Below are positions 48,201 through 60,281 of a DNA stretch of 64,000 bases, in pieces. The DNA is from Apodospora peruviana (Eukaryota; Ascomycota; Sordariomycetes; Sordariales; Lasiosphaeriaceae), in assembly GCA_033439685.1 (NCBI GenBank), contig JAUEDM010000005.1, forward strand, positions 2,294,001 to 2,358,000, written 5' to 3'. The first letter of the stretch is position 1; the number at the start of each line of letters is the position of its first letter. Position numbers and translations under genes: made by a program. The notes under the pieces were generated by a model. It was not told the DNA's origin, did not search any database, and was given only the letters and a program-made list of their open reading frames with translations.

Positions 48201-49130
48201 ACCCGAACGGCACCGAGCGAGCAAACAGGGAAGGAAGGTAAGGTTTGGTTAGGTTGCTTTGAGTCTCATGCTGTAGTCAAACACAATCCAAGCATCGTTG
48301 TGGTGTAAATATGTCTGCCTAGCTGCTTGACAGGACCGGAAGCCGATTTTCACCTTCGGGCTCTGTAGGTGAGAAAAGGGGACCGCCGTGTCCCGTCTTT
48401 CTCGCCACATTCACCATCCACACCCCCTAATACATGGAAAGACTTCTGCTGAACCCAAAATCGCATCCAGATCCTCGTCCTCCCCCGAAAGATATATGTC
48501 ATGCGTATGGCAGCAGGTCTCTATCGCTCAAAAATAAAAATGCACGCCGGAGACCATTGACCAAAAATAATAAAAGAATATGTACTTTTTTGCTCTAGCT
48601 GCACCGTAATATGGCTCGCCTCGCTAAATATTATCATATGTGACTTTGAAAAGAAACATACACTCCCCACCGTTCCAGGAATCCGGGAGTGTAGGAGACA
48701 AAGTATAAGAAATCCTGCCAGCTTTTTCTTCGCTCTTTTTTTGATGCCGCCTGCCCCAGTCCAGATGAAGATGCTAGAAATATATCGCAAGAAGAAAAGA
48801 CATAGCCCAATGCATATATCTCATGTAGACAAAAAAAAAGCATGATAATCGTCAGGCTTCATGTCAGAAGGAATACAGAAAAACAACCGCCCCCAGCGCC
48901 TTTTATGAAAAAGACCCCCCAATATGTCCCGCCCACCCACCATCCTGAATTGCCATTGATCAAGCGCGTAAAATTGACAGAAATACGTTGCGTGCTAGAT
49001 ATGTACGTTCAAGGTAAACAATGCACTTGGTGCTGAGGATAACCACCACTCCAGTCTGAAAAGGGGTATTCGAGCCAGGCAAAAACTGTTACACGTCGTT
49101 TCAACCATAATAATAAATAGTCAACTCAGA
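45209..49130. other. Intergenic 3.9 kb with many simple repeats
   Basis: No gene is supported. It contains four CATTCCA heptamers (45861-45888), a (CAGA)4 run (47113-47130), four CCTGA pentamers (47614-47635), a GAC run near 47495-47509 and a G15 run (48002-48016). TACCTAGGTA overlapping AGGTACCT is at 46992-47004 and another AGGTACCT is at 46277. The last kilobase (48200-49130) is probably the 3' UTR and flank of the minus-strand copper-fist gene. Confidence 0.5.
45861..45888. repeat. CATTCCA heptamer, four units
   Basis: Four exact tandem 7-base units, preceded by a degenerate half unit. It lies about 650 bases after the Zn2Cys6 stop. Confidence 0.9.
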
Positions 49131-50843
49131 TTATTGACCGTCCCAAAATGTCGGCAAGTTGGTTTCTGCTGGGGAGTCGGTCAAGTTGGGCAACCCGGTG
49201 TAGTCGTTCATCCAGAACGCAGGGTCATCCTCCAGTGTGAAGCCACTGAACCCGGCAGTGTTGCCGGTTAGCAAGCCTGGTTCGTCACCGGCAAGCGAGG
49301 ACGGGGTTGGAAGGAACTTGTTTCCCGCCGCCTTCATGAACTTGAAGTCGTCAAAGTCAAGCCCGGACAGGTCGGTGCTGCCCAGAAGGTTAGCATGGGT
49401 GTTGGGGAGGCTGAAGCCCCCGCCTGCACCGCGGAACCCGCCGGTGGTATCGAAATCGTCCAGAGGGTTGGGGAGAAAATCCTCCACCTCGGAGACCTCG
49501 CCCGAAGTCGATGTGTTGGTCGTTAAGGTCGGCACTTGTTCAGAACCGGTGAAGTCGAAACCGCCATAGCTTTGCGGTTGGCTGTAGCTCGAAGGAGCAA
49601 AGTCCCCAGCCTTGCTGGAAAACTCGAGACCTTCGTAGTTGCTCCAGTCCACCGAGGCCGCACTCAACCCAGCGCTGAACATTGGCTGCTCGTGGTCCGA
49701 CATGTTGCCAAAGAAGTCGGCGCTGTTCGGCACGTACGGGGGGTATTTGATGGAGGAGAGATCCAGCGGCGGCAGCTGGCCGTTCAGGTGCGCAAAGGAT
49801 GAAGAACCTGACATCAAGGGCGAGGCAGCCTCTGACCTGGAGTTAGAGTTGCTGTGCACTGGAGACCTGCTACCTCGAGAATCGCTACCGCTTAGGCTGT
49901 CGGCCGAACGGTTGCTCAGGCTGCTGGCGCTGTGCAGAGAGTTGACACGGTTAAGCTGGTAGGGCCCGCATTTCTGCGAGGGCTTAGCATGCTTGTACGT
50001 CGGCTTGTGGTGGCCGTTGGCGTCGAAGGATAGCATGCCCTCGGAACTGGTCGTGTTCGCGCGCCGCCTGCTACGCGAGCTTCCCTTGGAGCTCTTGGAC
50101 GGGGTGCTGAGCTCCTTGTCCGAGTCGGATTCGGGTACCGTGTCGAGCTGGGGATGCTCCTTCTTGTGCGAGCAAGTGCAGCGGCCGCCGTGGTTACAGC
50201 AGCAGCTATCTGCAAAAGACGAGACAAGTCAGACGAGAGCCTTCATCAGTCCGACGCGACAAAGCTCACCCTTGTGACCCTCCACGGTAGTCTTCAGGTG
50301 CATGCACTTGTGTGTCTTCTCGCCACAGTCACACTTGACATGTGAAGCGCGAGACTTGCGCATTGCACGACAGTGGTGACATTGCGACACCGGCCGCCCT
50401 TTCTTGTTGATGTGCTGGAGTGGACGATCTAAAGTTGCACCGTCGGGTTAGTACAGGGGCACGGCAGGATTTCGGGTGAGAAACGATTGGAGGGATATCG
50501 ACAAATGCAGCCGTCAGCTGGTCGACTTGTGTGTTGTTTGGCGGGATGGAAATAAGGAGGGGCGCTATTTTGGTGGTGTCCGACTCTCCCACGTTCCATT
50601 CTTGCGAGATGTTCCGGCTGCCCTCGGTTGCAACCGGGAAAAGGAAGCCAAAGTGGTGACAAAAAAGCGACCCAAGCGACCGGCCGACCAAATGTAGGTG
50701 CATGCATCCCCAAGGAACGAGCTTCTCCAAAAGAGGCATGGAATAAGGAAGTGCCAAAATCACTCACCATGGTGCTGGCAGTTGCTAACGCGATGGCCCC
50801 TCACACAGGCCTCGCAAGCCCACTTCTCCCCTTCGATGAGCAT
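49131..50843 (-). CDS. Copper-fist transcription factor
   Basis: Predicted copper-responsive regulator of the Ace1/Mac1/Cuf1 class. Exons 50843-50768, 50428-50270 and 50209-49131 encode 437 aa. The start gives the canonical N-terminus MLIEGEKWACEAC. Zinc ligands Cys10, Cys13, Cys22 and His24 and the minor-groove KGRP (35-38) are present. A copper-binding array follows: cysteines 42, 45, 58, 60, 67, 81, 82, 83, 89 and 91. That many cysteines next to the DNA-binding module suggests a copper-activated (Ace1/AceA-like) rather than Mac1-like factor, but the subgroup is not certain. The remainder is Ser/Asn/Asp-rich with aromatic-acidic stretches such as DDFKF and DDPAFW, as in activation domains. 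Intron 1 is 339 nt, much longer than other introns here, and cuts the fist after residue 25. The upstream 9.4 kb lacks genes. Confidence 0.94.
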
Positions 50844-53800
50844 GGCGACGGATGCTAAAACCTAACGGGGAAGAGGAAAAAGTGAAAGAAGAAGAGTAGC
50901 AGTGAGTAACTCGGGGGGTTTGTGCGGCGCCGAGCCGGAGCGGAGTCAGGTTCTTGGGGTGGGCTTCGGGGTTCCAAGACGTCGTGCCGCTGACTGGGAG
51001 TTGGTGCGTGCGTTGCTTTGCAGGTGAAGATCGAGGGTCGGGATGTCCTGTTACAGGACGTCGTGTCGCTTGCAGGAAGTCGGGAAAAGTAAAGCCAATG
51101 AACCACACCCAAGAATACTCCAAACAGAGAGGGTCGCAAGAAGTCGCTTTAAAGAGTCATTTCGCTGGGTATATATCGTGCAGGAGCTTGTGGATGAGAT
51201 GCCGAAGACTCCGGTTGCTGCCAGAGCTGCCCCTGAGATCCAAAATCGTGGAAGAGGAAAATAAAAATAATGTGGGTTGAGTGGAGATTCGTGTAAGTCG
51301 AGCTTTCGAAGGCGCGAGGGCGAGGGACCGACCGAGGATTGGCGGGTATGGTGGGGTTTTCCAGACAAAGTTGCAGACAGAAACGTCGAAAGAGCTCGCC
51401 TTGCGCACCGGCTGGGACGTTCAGCTCGGTAGCAGTAGCACCTCGTTCTTAGCTCAGCAAGAGCCAAACCGAAACAGGAGCTGTGCGACGGCGGTCTGGG
51501 ACGACCAACTTGGAGGACGGTGGGCGTGGCGGGGAGGCTCGGTCCGGGCTGGCTGGGTGACGTGCTGCTGCTGCTGCTTTCTTTGCTAGGCGCAAAGCAT
51601 GACTGGCTGGGCTGATGGTCCAATGCAGGGCAGCAGGGAGGTGAGTGACTGGCCTATCGAAGCCTGCAAGCTCTAACTCTGTGTAATAAGAGAGTGGGAA
51701 GACAAGAGTCAACACCGGCACGGCGGAAAGCTATAGACGGAAGCGGAGCGGAACAGTAGGTCAGGAGCGTGTCAAGTTTCGGAGGGCAACTGGACGAGGG
51801 AGGTGGGCTCTTTTTAATGACAACCGGCGTGGGTTGGACTGCACGCTTCCTCTCTCAGTCTTGTTGTGGGATGGGATGTGGGTTGCTGGATAGTCGCGAA
51901 ATGGGGCGCTAGTAGGACGACGTCCAAGGCCAAGCGGCCAGGCAAGCCCGGGACGAGTGACGAAAGTCTCGAAACTTGAACGGGGGGGACCGATCGGGAT
52001 GGGGACCATACCTTAGCCTGGGTACCTGGATACAAGCTACCTGCTATCTGCAACCTGCAACCTTCGACCCTGGCCCTGCAGTGGATGCTGCGACGATGCA
52101 GCGCCGAACACAGAACCGTGGTGTGGGTATGGGTACGGAGATACTTTTACGGTAGGCGCACTTCACATCAGCCAGGCACGGGCTTATGGTGCTTGCAAAA
52201 TGGCGGGAGAGTTGGTTGGTTGCAGATTCTCTCCTACCGGTAGGCGAAAGACGGGGCGGGATGCCTTGATGGGGGAATGGGCATCGTGGGAGGAGAAGCC
52301 CAGGCGGAGGGAGGAACCCGCGCGAGGGGAAGCTTGACGATTGACGAACGAATAGCCACCTAGCAACGGCCTTGATGGGTCTCCTGTATCGTGTACATTG
52401 CTGCTACCGGTAAGTTGACGAAGGTAGGTAGGGGTCCAGGGTTGCAGCTTCGGGGGAGTGCGGGAGGTCGGCGCTGGTCGGCGTCGGTCAGTTTCAGCAA
52501 CAGCAGCAACCTGGAAGAGTGGCAGTGGCAGTGGCAGTGGCAGTGGACAACAGTAATCCGTACTCGAGTAGAAGAGTGGGATGGGATCCATGGAACCACC
52601 TCCCTTCAGTTACTGTCACTGCCAAAATCGATGTCGATGTCAGCTGTCAGTGTCACTCCATTTTGCTCCTTCCTCCTTTGGTGCCTCCCGCCTCGTTGCC
52701 TGCCCTATGCCCGCCCTATGCCTGCCCTGCTTGTCCTCAGACTCTTCACTGTTCGCAGTTGCCTCTCTCATCGCTGCAATGATCAGAAGTTGGCCGTGTC
52801 AGTGTCAGGGCAGGCACAGGTCGCCGGCTGGTCAACGTGATGATACCTACCTGCCGTATGTGAGGAACGACAACTCAATTGACCAGGAGCAAGCGAATGT
52901 ATCCGGTACTGACACTACTAAGACTGGGTCCCCGTCGTCCGTCGTCCATGTAGGTCGCTAACCCGTTCCTGCGAACGATGCATTCAATTCCATTTTTTGT
53001 CTTTCCGTCCATTTTTGCGCGCCCACCCACAGAGGAAGGTTGCCCAACCGAGCCACCAGTAGCCACAACAGCAAGCACCTCAGCCAGCAGCCAGCCAGGC
53101 CCCCAATTCGACCTCCCGACCCGTATTCCTAACTTCGGCGCTCCCCGGCCATACCCTACCCCCCATGCTGCATCTGCTTGACCTCCTCTTTCCATTGTTG
53201 CGACTGAGGATGGAAATTTTCAGTTGCGACGAAACCCGAATAGGGCTTCCATCCCACGCTTCTTTCAAGATGCCTTTCCGACATTTGCTCCTTGGCTTAC
53301 AACGGGCATATCCATGCATGTCATCCGTTAAGACCCTATTTTCGCACAACCCTACGCCAGCGAGACCGGATCTGAGTAACCGAATTCCACATATGACAAT
53401 CATCGCAGTACTGCATTGCCGTTCAATCCAACTCAGGAACTGTGTTGCAACAGCTTCAATTGCACCAACTCGGCGGCATCCACGGCCAACAACAGCTCCA
53501 TCGTGGTGGGGTGCCGAGTCCAGTTTCCCCGGCGGCGCTCAGAGAGGAGGATATGGGTAAAAGACCCCCAATTAAAAGGGAAAACAGGAGTCAGGAACAG
53601 GCCCGAAACAATCTCGACTAGCCTCGTCTCTCATCATGTACGATGCGATGCAGCATATGCTATTAAGAAGCATTGGATCGTGGACAGAAAGGGTGCAGGC
53701 ACGGGCATGCAGCCAGGCCCGCAGAGGCGCCCGTCCGCATCTCAACCCTTTCCGCTGTTCGGGCCCTGGACGTGGAGGTCCCGGTGCAAGTTCCTGCTGA

Positions 53801-56800
53801 GTCCTGACGACGCCCCACGCTCTGAGCTTGCAAGCAGCCAGCTTGTTGTGGAGGGCAGGCCTGTGCTGTCCTGACGTGTTCATCCCGAAAAAAAAAACTT
53901 TCACTCCAACCACACCGAGCGAGACAGCCACTCACACCGCAGCCTCCTGTTGCTTTCAAGAGACGCGCTCACTCCGATCATCCACTCCTCAACCTCCGTT
54001 TTGATATCCCTTTGCAGCATCTGCCTTTGAAGAATTTTCCTCTCATGTATGGCACCCAGTGTGATATCGCGGCCTGTCTTGCAGGCCCGCAGATGAGGGA
54101 GCTATCATTCTGGCTTGCCGCGTGTTCATACTGCCGCCGTATGCTTGAGATTGTGGGCGAGTTTACGGGTTTATTCAGGGCAACCTTCGAGGCGGCCAGG
54201 CAGTCCCGGGCGCTTTCCACCGCCAACCTCTGCGGTCTTGGAAGGTCTCCCAGGCCAAGCTCTCATGGACCGCCATCCAGTCGCTGTCGGCAATCTGGCA
54301 AACATTAACCGCCTCTCATTTGCTCTCTCGGGTCGTTGTGTGGCTCAATAGTAAGGGGGATTCAAGACAGATCTGCGTCCTGTCTTGAACAAAGGTCTTG
54401 ACACGATGCTGAGGACTCGAGATCCCACGCAACCGACCCGAAATAAGCCTATGATACCGTACAAGCCTCATAGAGCCGTCTGCACAAGAATGCCACGGCG
54501 GAACAATTCACCTGACAAGCCCGCTTCAAAGCAGATCTTCTTAGGTACTCTCCTTGGTAGTGCTCGTTCGGCTGGCGATGTTATTGAACTTCTCTTTCCG
54601 CCTGCAATCATCTTGTTGGATAAGAGGCAGAATGTCTAAATTACCAGGCTCCACCAAGCCGCATCAGAAGAGTCTTTCTTAGCCTGCTAGATGCGAGCGG
54701 CAGTCTTGAGCCAGTGCCGCCCGAGCATGACCTCTTGACAAAATTCTCAGTGTCATGACTGGCCGTCTGCCGCCCTATGCTTGCGCCTGGCAGCCAGACG
54801 GAACGAAATTGGATGAAACCGTCGAGATTGAACCGCCAAGCGCTCGGGCCTAGGGCACACAGCTGTTCGGAGCGGTTTCTCGTTACCTTAAGTCAGTGTG
54901 TAAGTCGCACGCATGGTGGTCTGCGCCGCGCTTGAGAGACAGTCGCAACACCTTCCACTCGGCGCAGTTGGCTGCACAACAGGAGACTTGGCGTTCAAAG
55001 AGGTCGCTGCCCAGACTCCCCGCCCGTCGTCCAGTTGGTGCGGCAGCAGAGCCCCAGCAAAACATCAACCCCTCGTCTACCAGCCTTTCTCCGCCAGTCC
55101 GATCTCGACGGCCTGGGTCTGGGGTTGATGCATTGCAGAATTTTCTCTTTGCATCCAACAGCTTGCCGGCATCCCTATGATGCCATCTCCAGGCCAATAA
55201 ACGCCCGAGCTGAGACAAGTAAAGCCCCCTTTATACTACCACGACGATCAAGCTCTGCCAAGCTGTCGCTGGTCCTGCCATAGTTCAGACCGAAGACAGT
55301 CTTGTGCAGCAGCACCACAGACGGCATGCTCCTGCGGGTGTCTCCCAGTGTGTCTTGCTCTGGCTCTGCATGGCGATAGATGTCTTCTGACCAAAGCTCG
55401 CTCCAATGGGTTCTCCAACACCGTGGCGGTCGTTCACTGTCAGAGGCTCAGAGCCCGAAATAACCCCACGACCTTGGCCGTGGGATGTCCAGTTCGAGAT
55501 CGGCACTCGGTTGTCTGCCATGACATGTTCCTGCCCAACAACACAGTCATCCACCAAGCACATTGCGGTACTGAACTGAGTGGAGATGCGTCACCTTGTT
55601 CTCGTCCTGTCCAGAGAAGCGAGTTGGAGGCGGCCCATTGGATATCAAATGTATCAAACTCCGGGCCAAATTGCCGTCATCTAAAATGGACATAATACGG
55701 ACGGAGCCTGGCCCGACGCTTTCTAGTGACACGAAGTCTCTTTCCATCAGCCATCGCACTGCTTGACCTGGCTCTTCTGGAAAGTTGACCCGAACCGGCC
55801 GCACACCGTGATTGGGAGCGGGAAAACTCGGCGCTGCTGTTCTCAGCAAGTTCACGACACATCACACAAGTCCATGAGGGCAGCTCGACTCTCCAACATA
55901 TCACCAAAAAATCCCACCAAGCATGTTTGTCACCGTATTGATACCCGGTGCTCACACAGGCCACACCTATTCCGTACTGTGCTGCATGCAACCTACGATC
56001 CCATAAGAGCAGCACTATTTGTGTCTCGAGCCTGCATGGGGCCAAGAATTATCCGGAATTCGTGGCCTGGACTCTCTGCTTATTCACGAAGCGGTCAACA
56101 AGACAGAACCGTGCGAAAACTTCTCCCGATGCTGATTGCTCATGTCAGTGGTATTCCGTACAGTGAGCATCCGGCCAGGTACCGTGTTCTTGGGCTTTAT
56201 TTAGCCATTGGAAAAGCACGTGAAGACCCTGAAATACAAAGGTGGCGCCCTGTTTTCGGGCTACTCATATCAAGTTCGTTGCCGACAGCGATTTTGAGCT
56301 TGCAAGCAATAAAGCGGGAATTGGACAGACATCGACCCCCAACTTTGACAAATTGGGTGATCGCAGAGTGGTCGTTTTGCGTAACCACCCCAGCCGGGGT
56401 TCTGTCAACATTCTAGAAGCTCACCTCCACAGTTTCACCCGGCTACAGACGCTGAGCTACCAACTTGCTGGATCGATGCCCGGCTCAAAGTGACCCCTTC
56501 GGTAATCCGCCTGGCCATTTCCGCCATGTGTTCCAGTACTATTTGTGTATTTATTCCGTCTGCTCTCCAGCATCCGGACTTGACGTACTCTTGGGTAACT
56601 TGCCGGCCAGTATGAGGAGACTTTTACTCCTTTCGGTTCGCCTCAAATCAAGAAGGCTCAAAGCAACACCCAGACGAATATATTGCAGCGCTACTCGGAT
56701 GGCCTCCGAGACATTGTTCGGTTGACGAAACGGGCAACATCCTAACGTCCGTGCTACGTTATTACTGACAGGCCACGATTCGGTGGAACGATGCCTTGTC

Positions 56801-59800
56801 AGTCTGTGGTCTGTTTCTGCAACGCCATTCTCTCGGCTATCTCAAATATGTCCAGCAAGTCCAGAAGCACAGACACGTGTGGTGTACCTAATTGCTTCTG
56901 CTCATCAAAAGAAGTGGTGTGTGTCGTGTGTTAGGCCTAGCCGCTACTGTGGAGGTCGATCCAATGACGTTTCTTCTCGCCCATGTTCCTTGGTACGGAA
57001 ATCGAGACCCAGGGCATGCATATGTTTGCCATTGGGGAAGCTCCAGAGCCTTCTTCGATGGGGGGAGCTCTCACCAGCTTCTTGAGAGAAGGAGGGTTAT
57101 CAGTTGCCGTGATTGGTGACGTTTGGCGATGGAGGAATTCTCCTGTCGGCGCCTCCTGCGAGCGTGCTCAAGTGAGCGTAGCTAACTTCTCCGTCACCCC
57201 TCATCCCAAGCATGCGATTCGAACCCCCACGCTGACAAGCTCGAATTTCTCCATGAAACTAAGGCAGCATACCACACCCCCCATACTGGAGCTCTTCAAT
57301 TCGTCTTAACCATGTCGAATCGTCATTACAGAATTGAGCACCACCACCCCTCTTCTCCACAGACAGGCGCCTTCTTGGTGGTGCAGCTCACCGGTTTGAG
57401 ATGTCACACCATACACGTATGTCCGGTCTCGCCGTCCTGGTCGAAGGAGGGTGAGACAAGGGCAACTGAAAGGCCAATGAAAAATTTTGCGAAATCTCTT
57501 CATATGCGACGCCCTCCAGCCATCGGTGGATCATATCTATCGCTGCTCACCTTGCCTGGGTAAGGCTCCTCAGCTTGCAGCGAATGCAGACAGATCATGG
57601 CGGCGCGGCAGTGAACGTTTTGCTCAGCTCAGCTCCCCACGCCAGGCAACGCTTCGACCATAGCCTTATCTCGCTCAAAGCAGGCGCCTGAGCTGAACCG
57701 GGAGTTTGCGGGCAAGGCGAGAGTGGCTGAAGTCTGGTGGCCTGCAAGGATTTTCTTTGTCCTCCCCTTTGACCTGCTGGCTGGGTCTTCATCCTTGGTC
57801 TGACATGGCAGTTCATCTCAGCGGATGGCGAAGGCACTCTCGCCATATGATAACAACTCGGGGTAGGTTGTCAGGACTGTTGGGTACCGGTACCGTCAGA
57901 CTTCTATCATGAGAAGGCGTCTGGTATGCACATCTCACAAATGGCGATCATCCCACAGAGTGAAGATGGTAGGGTTGCCTCTAGCCTTGCCACCGAGGAC
58001 TTCTTTTCCCAGTTGGGATGCTCTCTAAATACCCAATATTGCCTGCCGCCAGTAAGTGCTTAGAACGACCCTTTACTCAAAGTCAACCTAAGAAGGCGGA
58101 ACGCGGGCGAAGGGATTGAGTGTTTGAGAAGTAGACGTGGCAGTCCCTTGCTCTCATGCAAGTGAAAAGGGACTAGAATCTCCGGGCTCTCTGCCTTGTG
58201 GGATGCAACACGTCGGTCGGTAAGGAATGGTTTGCATTCCATGATCCTCGTTAACGTCATTCTACAGTGGATTTAAGCTGTCTTCCGACCTGGTGCATAT
58301 CCGGGGAGTTGAAGTTTTGTTGACCTAGTGTATGCGTGGGATCGCTTGGGTTGTTGGCGGTGCCCTCACGGCCGTGGTTAGACACCCGGCCCGGGCCGCG
58401 GGGGAACACATCGGATGAGACCGGGGAGCGGACAGCGGGAGGGCACGGAAGCTGAGAGGACGCTATGGCCACCCTCCAACTTGATAGCTCTCCTTTCCCC
58501 TACCACCGTTTTATATGTTAACTCGAAACATGCCAGAATACGATTTTCGAAGATAGAATGCCCGGGGTACCTATTACTGCCCAGGTCCGAAGAGGTACCT
58601 GCGAGAGATGGATCGAATTTGGTGTGTTGGCATGATGCGTTACCAGTCTAGGAACGGCAGTTCGACTGTACTGGGTCCGTACGAACTACGAAGCCATAAC
58701 GACGATCGAGATGACCAGATAGAAAAAAGCCCGATAGTCGACATGACCTTGTCTGGGCTGATTATCTCTCGGTTTTGGGTTGCATCAATGACACAATGCC
58801 GATGCCAGGGAACATGGGATATTTCCCAGCGTGGGGAATTGGTGTATTTCCCGACGAGCTGGGAATGGAGGGTCAACTGTCATTGTCTGCCAGTGGTTTC
58901 ATGATTCGAGTTCCGGGTGTGATGTGATGATGGAAGTGAAAGTTGTGTGTGGGTGGTAGTGGTGGTGTGTGTGACCGGTCGACTGGCTGTAAACGTATGG
59001 TTCATTCATTTGATCCATCGTTTGGGAGCAAGCAGGCAATCCACTGCGCAACCATACCTTACGGGGAGGGCGGCGATAAGAAAGATTTTCTTTTCCGTCT
59101 GCATCAGTTGCATTCTGCACGAGGGCGGCGCGCGGAGCTAGATCGGTGTTGTTCTTTGGGAGTCCAATAGGTAAACTCGAAAGGAACGGTTAAGGTTGGT
59201 AAGCTTGATAAAGCTAGGTAGGTAGCTACCTATGCCACACCCCGCCATAGGTAGAGAGGCACGATGATGCTCGCGACCGATAAAGCTATACGGATGTAGT
59301 ATAGTGGACACACTGATGAGCTGCAGGTTGACTGTTTGGAGTTGCATTTTTGCATCATCATTTTCTTTTGTTTATAGGTTTGCTACTTATGGTGCTGACT
59401 ACAGATGCAGTTCAATCAGCCCATGGCGTCATAGCTTCAATCATTTCGACGCTTGCACGCTTCACGGTAGATACAGATTGGAGTTGATGATGATCCTCCG
59501 GTAATGGCTGTTATTCGCTTCCCATGGCTTGGAATTCATGGAGATCGTGATCGTTCGTATTTGAAAAGGCTCAGGTAACCGGGGAGGAGATCAAGGTGCA
59601 CGATAGAATAACAAACGGTGGACGACCCGGCTCGGATCCGGATTGTAGGGATGAGCAAAAGTGTCGGTATCATCCTGATCAATTCTTATTACCATTCGGC
59701 TTAATCCGTACTATTAGAAATAATAGACCTTGTCTCCATTCTTTCGGCTTAGCTGGCCGTTGTCCGACGCGCCGCAAAGAGGCGGGCTGGCGGGGTGAAG

Positions 59801-60281
59801 GACCGAGGTCAGAGAGGAGGATCGATAGCCTCCACCTCCACCAGCCTCTCCGGATGATGTGCTGCTGCCCCTCACTGTGGGGCTCTCTAGCCCGCCTGCC
59901 CGCCCCCACTTGCCCGCCGGGAGGGCCACGAGCCACGGGCGGCTGGTGATGCACATGTGTGGTCTTTTGCGGGGGGGTCTGTTGGAACGGATGGCGCCAT
60001 CATCTCATATCTTTTTTTGGTCTAAACTGTGTTGCTGTGCGTCTGCATCATCACTTTGGTCGATTCGCGAATCTCTCTCTCGTATGCAGGCAGACCAAGT
60101 TTGTTGTAGGGAACGGCAACTTATCAATCTCTATCTTTGGTCTCTTTGTGGTGGTGATAACGGATCGTCAATTTTCATGACTGCTTGAAAGTTGAAAAGC
60201 TGAGAAGTGAAAGTTCGTTATCTACCTGTACCTTACCGACGAACGCCACACACGTATTTCAACTACATTACGGTAGACATT
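50844..60281. other. 9.4 kb without supported genes
   Basis: The first 1-2 kb upstream of 50843 are probably the copper-fist promoter and leader, including CT-rich and GC-rich sequence. Further right, open frames up to 217 residues (55763-56416) occur but overlap others and show no motif. It is not strongly AT-rich, so it does not look like heavily RIP-mutated repeat DNA. Content seen: four AGTGGC hexamers plus a partial unit (52518-52546), AGGTACCT at 58593, and a 14-bp palindrome TAGGTAGCTACCTA at 59219-59232. A tRNA-like T-loop word near 57220 does not fold into a tRNA. Confidence 0.45.
52518..52546. repeat. AGTGGC hexamer, nearly five units
   Basis: Four exact units and one partial unit in tandem, in noncoding DNA about 1.7 kb upstream of the copper-fist start. 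Confidence 0.9.

Noticed and set aside
55763..56416. 217-codon open frame in the gene desert
   Set aside because: No recognisable motif, overlapping frames on both strands, and composition unlike the confirmed genes.
57200..57310. Possible tRNA on the minus strand (GGTTCGAATC word)
   Set aside because: The T-loop word is present but the flanking bases do not form a T stem, and no 7-bp acceptor stem can be paired.
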